DNA from: Actinobacteria bacterium 13_1_40CM_66_12
GTDB lineage: Bacteria; Chloroflexota; Dormibacteria; Dormibacterales; Dormibacteraceae
Direction of reading: 5' to 3'
NCBI GenBank assembly: GCA_001917895.1
Contig: MNEW01000081.1
Coordinates: 947 to 14,810 of the forward strand
Length of the DNA: 13,864 nt
Below are positions 12,958 to 13,864 of this stretch, in pieces; position 1 is the stretch's first letter, and each line of letters starts with the position of its first letter. The notes beneath the pieces are model-generated. The model ran no database searches. It was not told where the DNA came from and saw nothing but the letters and a program-made list of their open reading frames with translations. The position numbers were made by a program, and so were the translations under genes.

Positions 12958-13864
12958 GTGATCGAGCCCACGTTCCGGCCCGCCACACTCGACGACGCAG
13001 AGCTTGCCTCCGACCTAATGACCGCCGCGTACCCGGAGTTCGCGGTGGATCCTGTGCTCACGCGCTACCGCTGGGAGCATCCTCGCAAGGACTGGGTGTG
13101 GCGTGGCTTCATCGCCGAGACGTCGAGCAAACCGATCGCGTTCGTGCACTGGCTGCACGGCCCGCCGGAGCAGGACCCCGAGCGTCACTGCGAGGTTGGC
13201 GTCGCGCTCGATCAATCCTGCCTGGAGGTCGACTTGCTCACGCACCTGTGGCGTTGGGCGACCGAGCAGGCGGCGGCGGGCGGTTCGCAAATGCTCGAGG
13301 CATACGCCGCCGAAGACGAGCCGGAGATGCTCGAGGCTCTCGGTCGCGTTGGATATGAGCGCGACCGGCTCGAGAAGGTATGGGAGCTCGACCTCGGGCT
13401 CCACGGGGACAGGCTCGTCGCCGAGGCCGAGCTGGAACGCACGGAATCCGCGGGCAGGAATTACGAGATCACGACTGTCGCCCGCTGGCAGGCTCAGCAG
13501 AAGTTCGAAGCCCTGCATGCCCTCGACAGCCTGACGAGAAAGGACATCCCGACCACGTTTCCAATCCTCCCGGAGACGTTCGAGAATTTCATGGAGCGGC
13601 TCAGGTCGCCCGACCGGCCGCACGAGCGCTGGTGGATTGCGGTTCGCGACGGCAACCCGGTGGCGATGTCATACCTTCGTTTTCCCCCCATTCGGGGGCA
13701 CGTGTGGACCGGCTACACGTGCTGCCACCCCGACCACCGCGGACGCGGCGTTGCCCGCGCCGTCAAGCTGCAGTCGCTCGCGCAGGCGGTCGCCTTGGGC
13801 GTGCCGTACGTTTACACCGACAACGATTCCGAAAACGCCCCCATGCTGCATATCAACGAGCGCC
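12958..13864 (+). CDS. Tandem GNAT N-acetyltransferase, truncated at the right edge
   Basis: The frame is open from GTG 12958 to the end of the window, giving 302 residues with no stop. It has two GNAT-like halves. The first (about 1-147) keeps the overall pattern, with MIEPTFRPATLDDAEL at the start and ALGRVGYERDRLEKVWELDL at its end, but lacks the RxxGxG/A acetyl-CoA loop, so it is probably non-catalytic. The second (about 168-302) has the loop CHPDHRGRGVARAVK (256-270) and NAPMLHINER at the edge, where GNAT proteins normally continue into a final strand. Only a few dozen residues are probably missing. Such double-GNAT proteins include mycothiol synthase and many of unknown substrate. The start is chosen because of the -10-like TAGAGT 7 nt upstream and because translation from there opens directly into the first GNAT strand. 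Confidence 0.82.
   Translation, partial: MIEPTFRPATLDDAELASDLMTAAYPEFAVDPVLTRYRWEHPRKDWVWRGFIAETSSKPIAFVHWLHGPPEQDPERHCEVGVALDQSCLEVDLLTHLWRWATEQAAAGGSQMLEAYAAEDEPEMLEALGRVGYERDRLEKVWELDLGLHGDRLVAEAELERTESAGRNYEITTVARWQAQQKFEALHALDSLTRKDIPTTFPILPETFENFMERLRSPDRPHERWWIAVRDGNPVAMSYLRFPPIRGHVWTGYTCCHPDHRGRGVARAVKLQSLAQAVALGVPYVYTDNDSENAPMLHINER

Overview
This is a GC-rich window (roughly two-thirds G+C by eye) packed with short-spaced genes. It looks like an uncultivated, soil-type high-GC bacterium. Three candidate promoters have a -10 hexamer only 7-8 nt before a start codon, which suggests leaderless transcripts. That habit, with the gene content, would fit Dormibacterota/Chloroflexota or Actinomycetota relatives, but the sequence alone does not settle the phylum. 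No rRNA, tRNA, CRISPR array, IS element or attachment site was seen, and no stretch longer than about 90 nt lacks a gene.

Region 1 (1-7715, + strand) is one tightly coupled operon. It starts with the 3' end of an unrecognised gene (stop at 191). Then come a benzoate-CoA-ligase-type acyl-CoA synthetase (188-1723), a LeuB-type dehydrogenase (1716-2747), an archaeal-type LeuC aconitase-family large subunit (2752-4041), a signal-peptide plus C-terminal-anchor membrane protein (4038-4814), the LeuD small subunit (4811-5347), a LeuA/homocitrate-synthase-family Claisen condensing enzyme (5347-6729) and a lone 2-oxoacid dehydrogenase E1 alpha subunit (6729-7715). Every junction overlaps by 1-8 nt or is separated by 4 nt. 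Together LeuA-, CD- and B-type enzymes lengthen a 2-oxo acid by one carbon. E1 would then turn a 2-oxo acid into an acyl-CoA, and the ligase would make an acyl-CoA from a free acid. The likely theme is acyl-CoA precursor supply; the real substrate is unknown. Pocket residues point to a hydrophobic rather than a carboxylated side chain. An exported protein wedged between leuC and leuD is the oddest element.

Region 2 (7771-9689, +) is a single gene for a 634-aa, very Pro/Ala-rich cytoplasmic-looking protein. It has an acidic N-terminus, two families of short Trp-containing repeats, an 11-proline run and a compact C-terminal domain of about 130 residues.

Region 3 (11063 down to 9694, - strand) is a three-gene operon: a DUF4097-type protein with an N-terminal SHOCT-like module, a DUF2089-type zinc-ribbon/HTH regulator carrying the same module at its C-terminus, and a 66-aa protein. 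It has a near-consensus TTGACA/TCTAAT promoter overlaid by a perfect 8-bp inverted repeat, so it looks self-regulated. The pairing recalls the YvlB/LiaX envelope-stress family of Firmicutes.

Region 4 (11113-13864, +) holds an MFS exporter divergent from region 3, an overlapping YfcE-type metallophosphoesterase, and the start of a tandem GNAT acetyltransferase that runs off the right edge.
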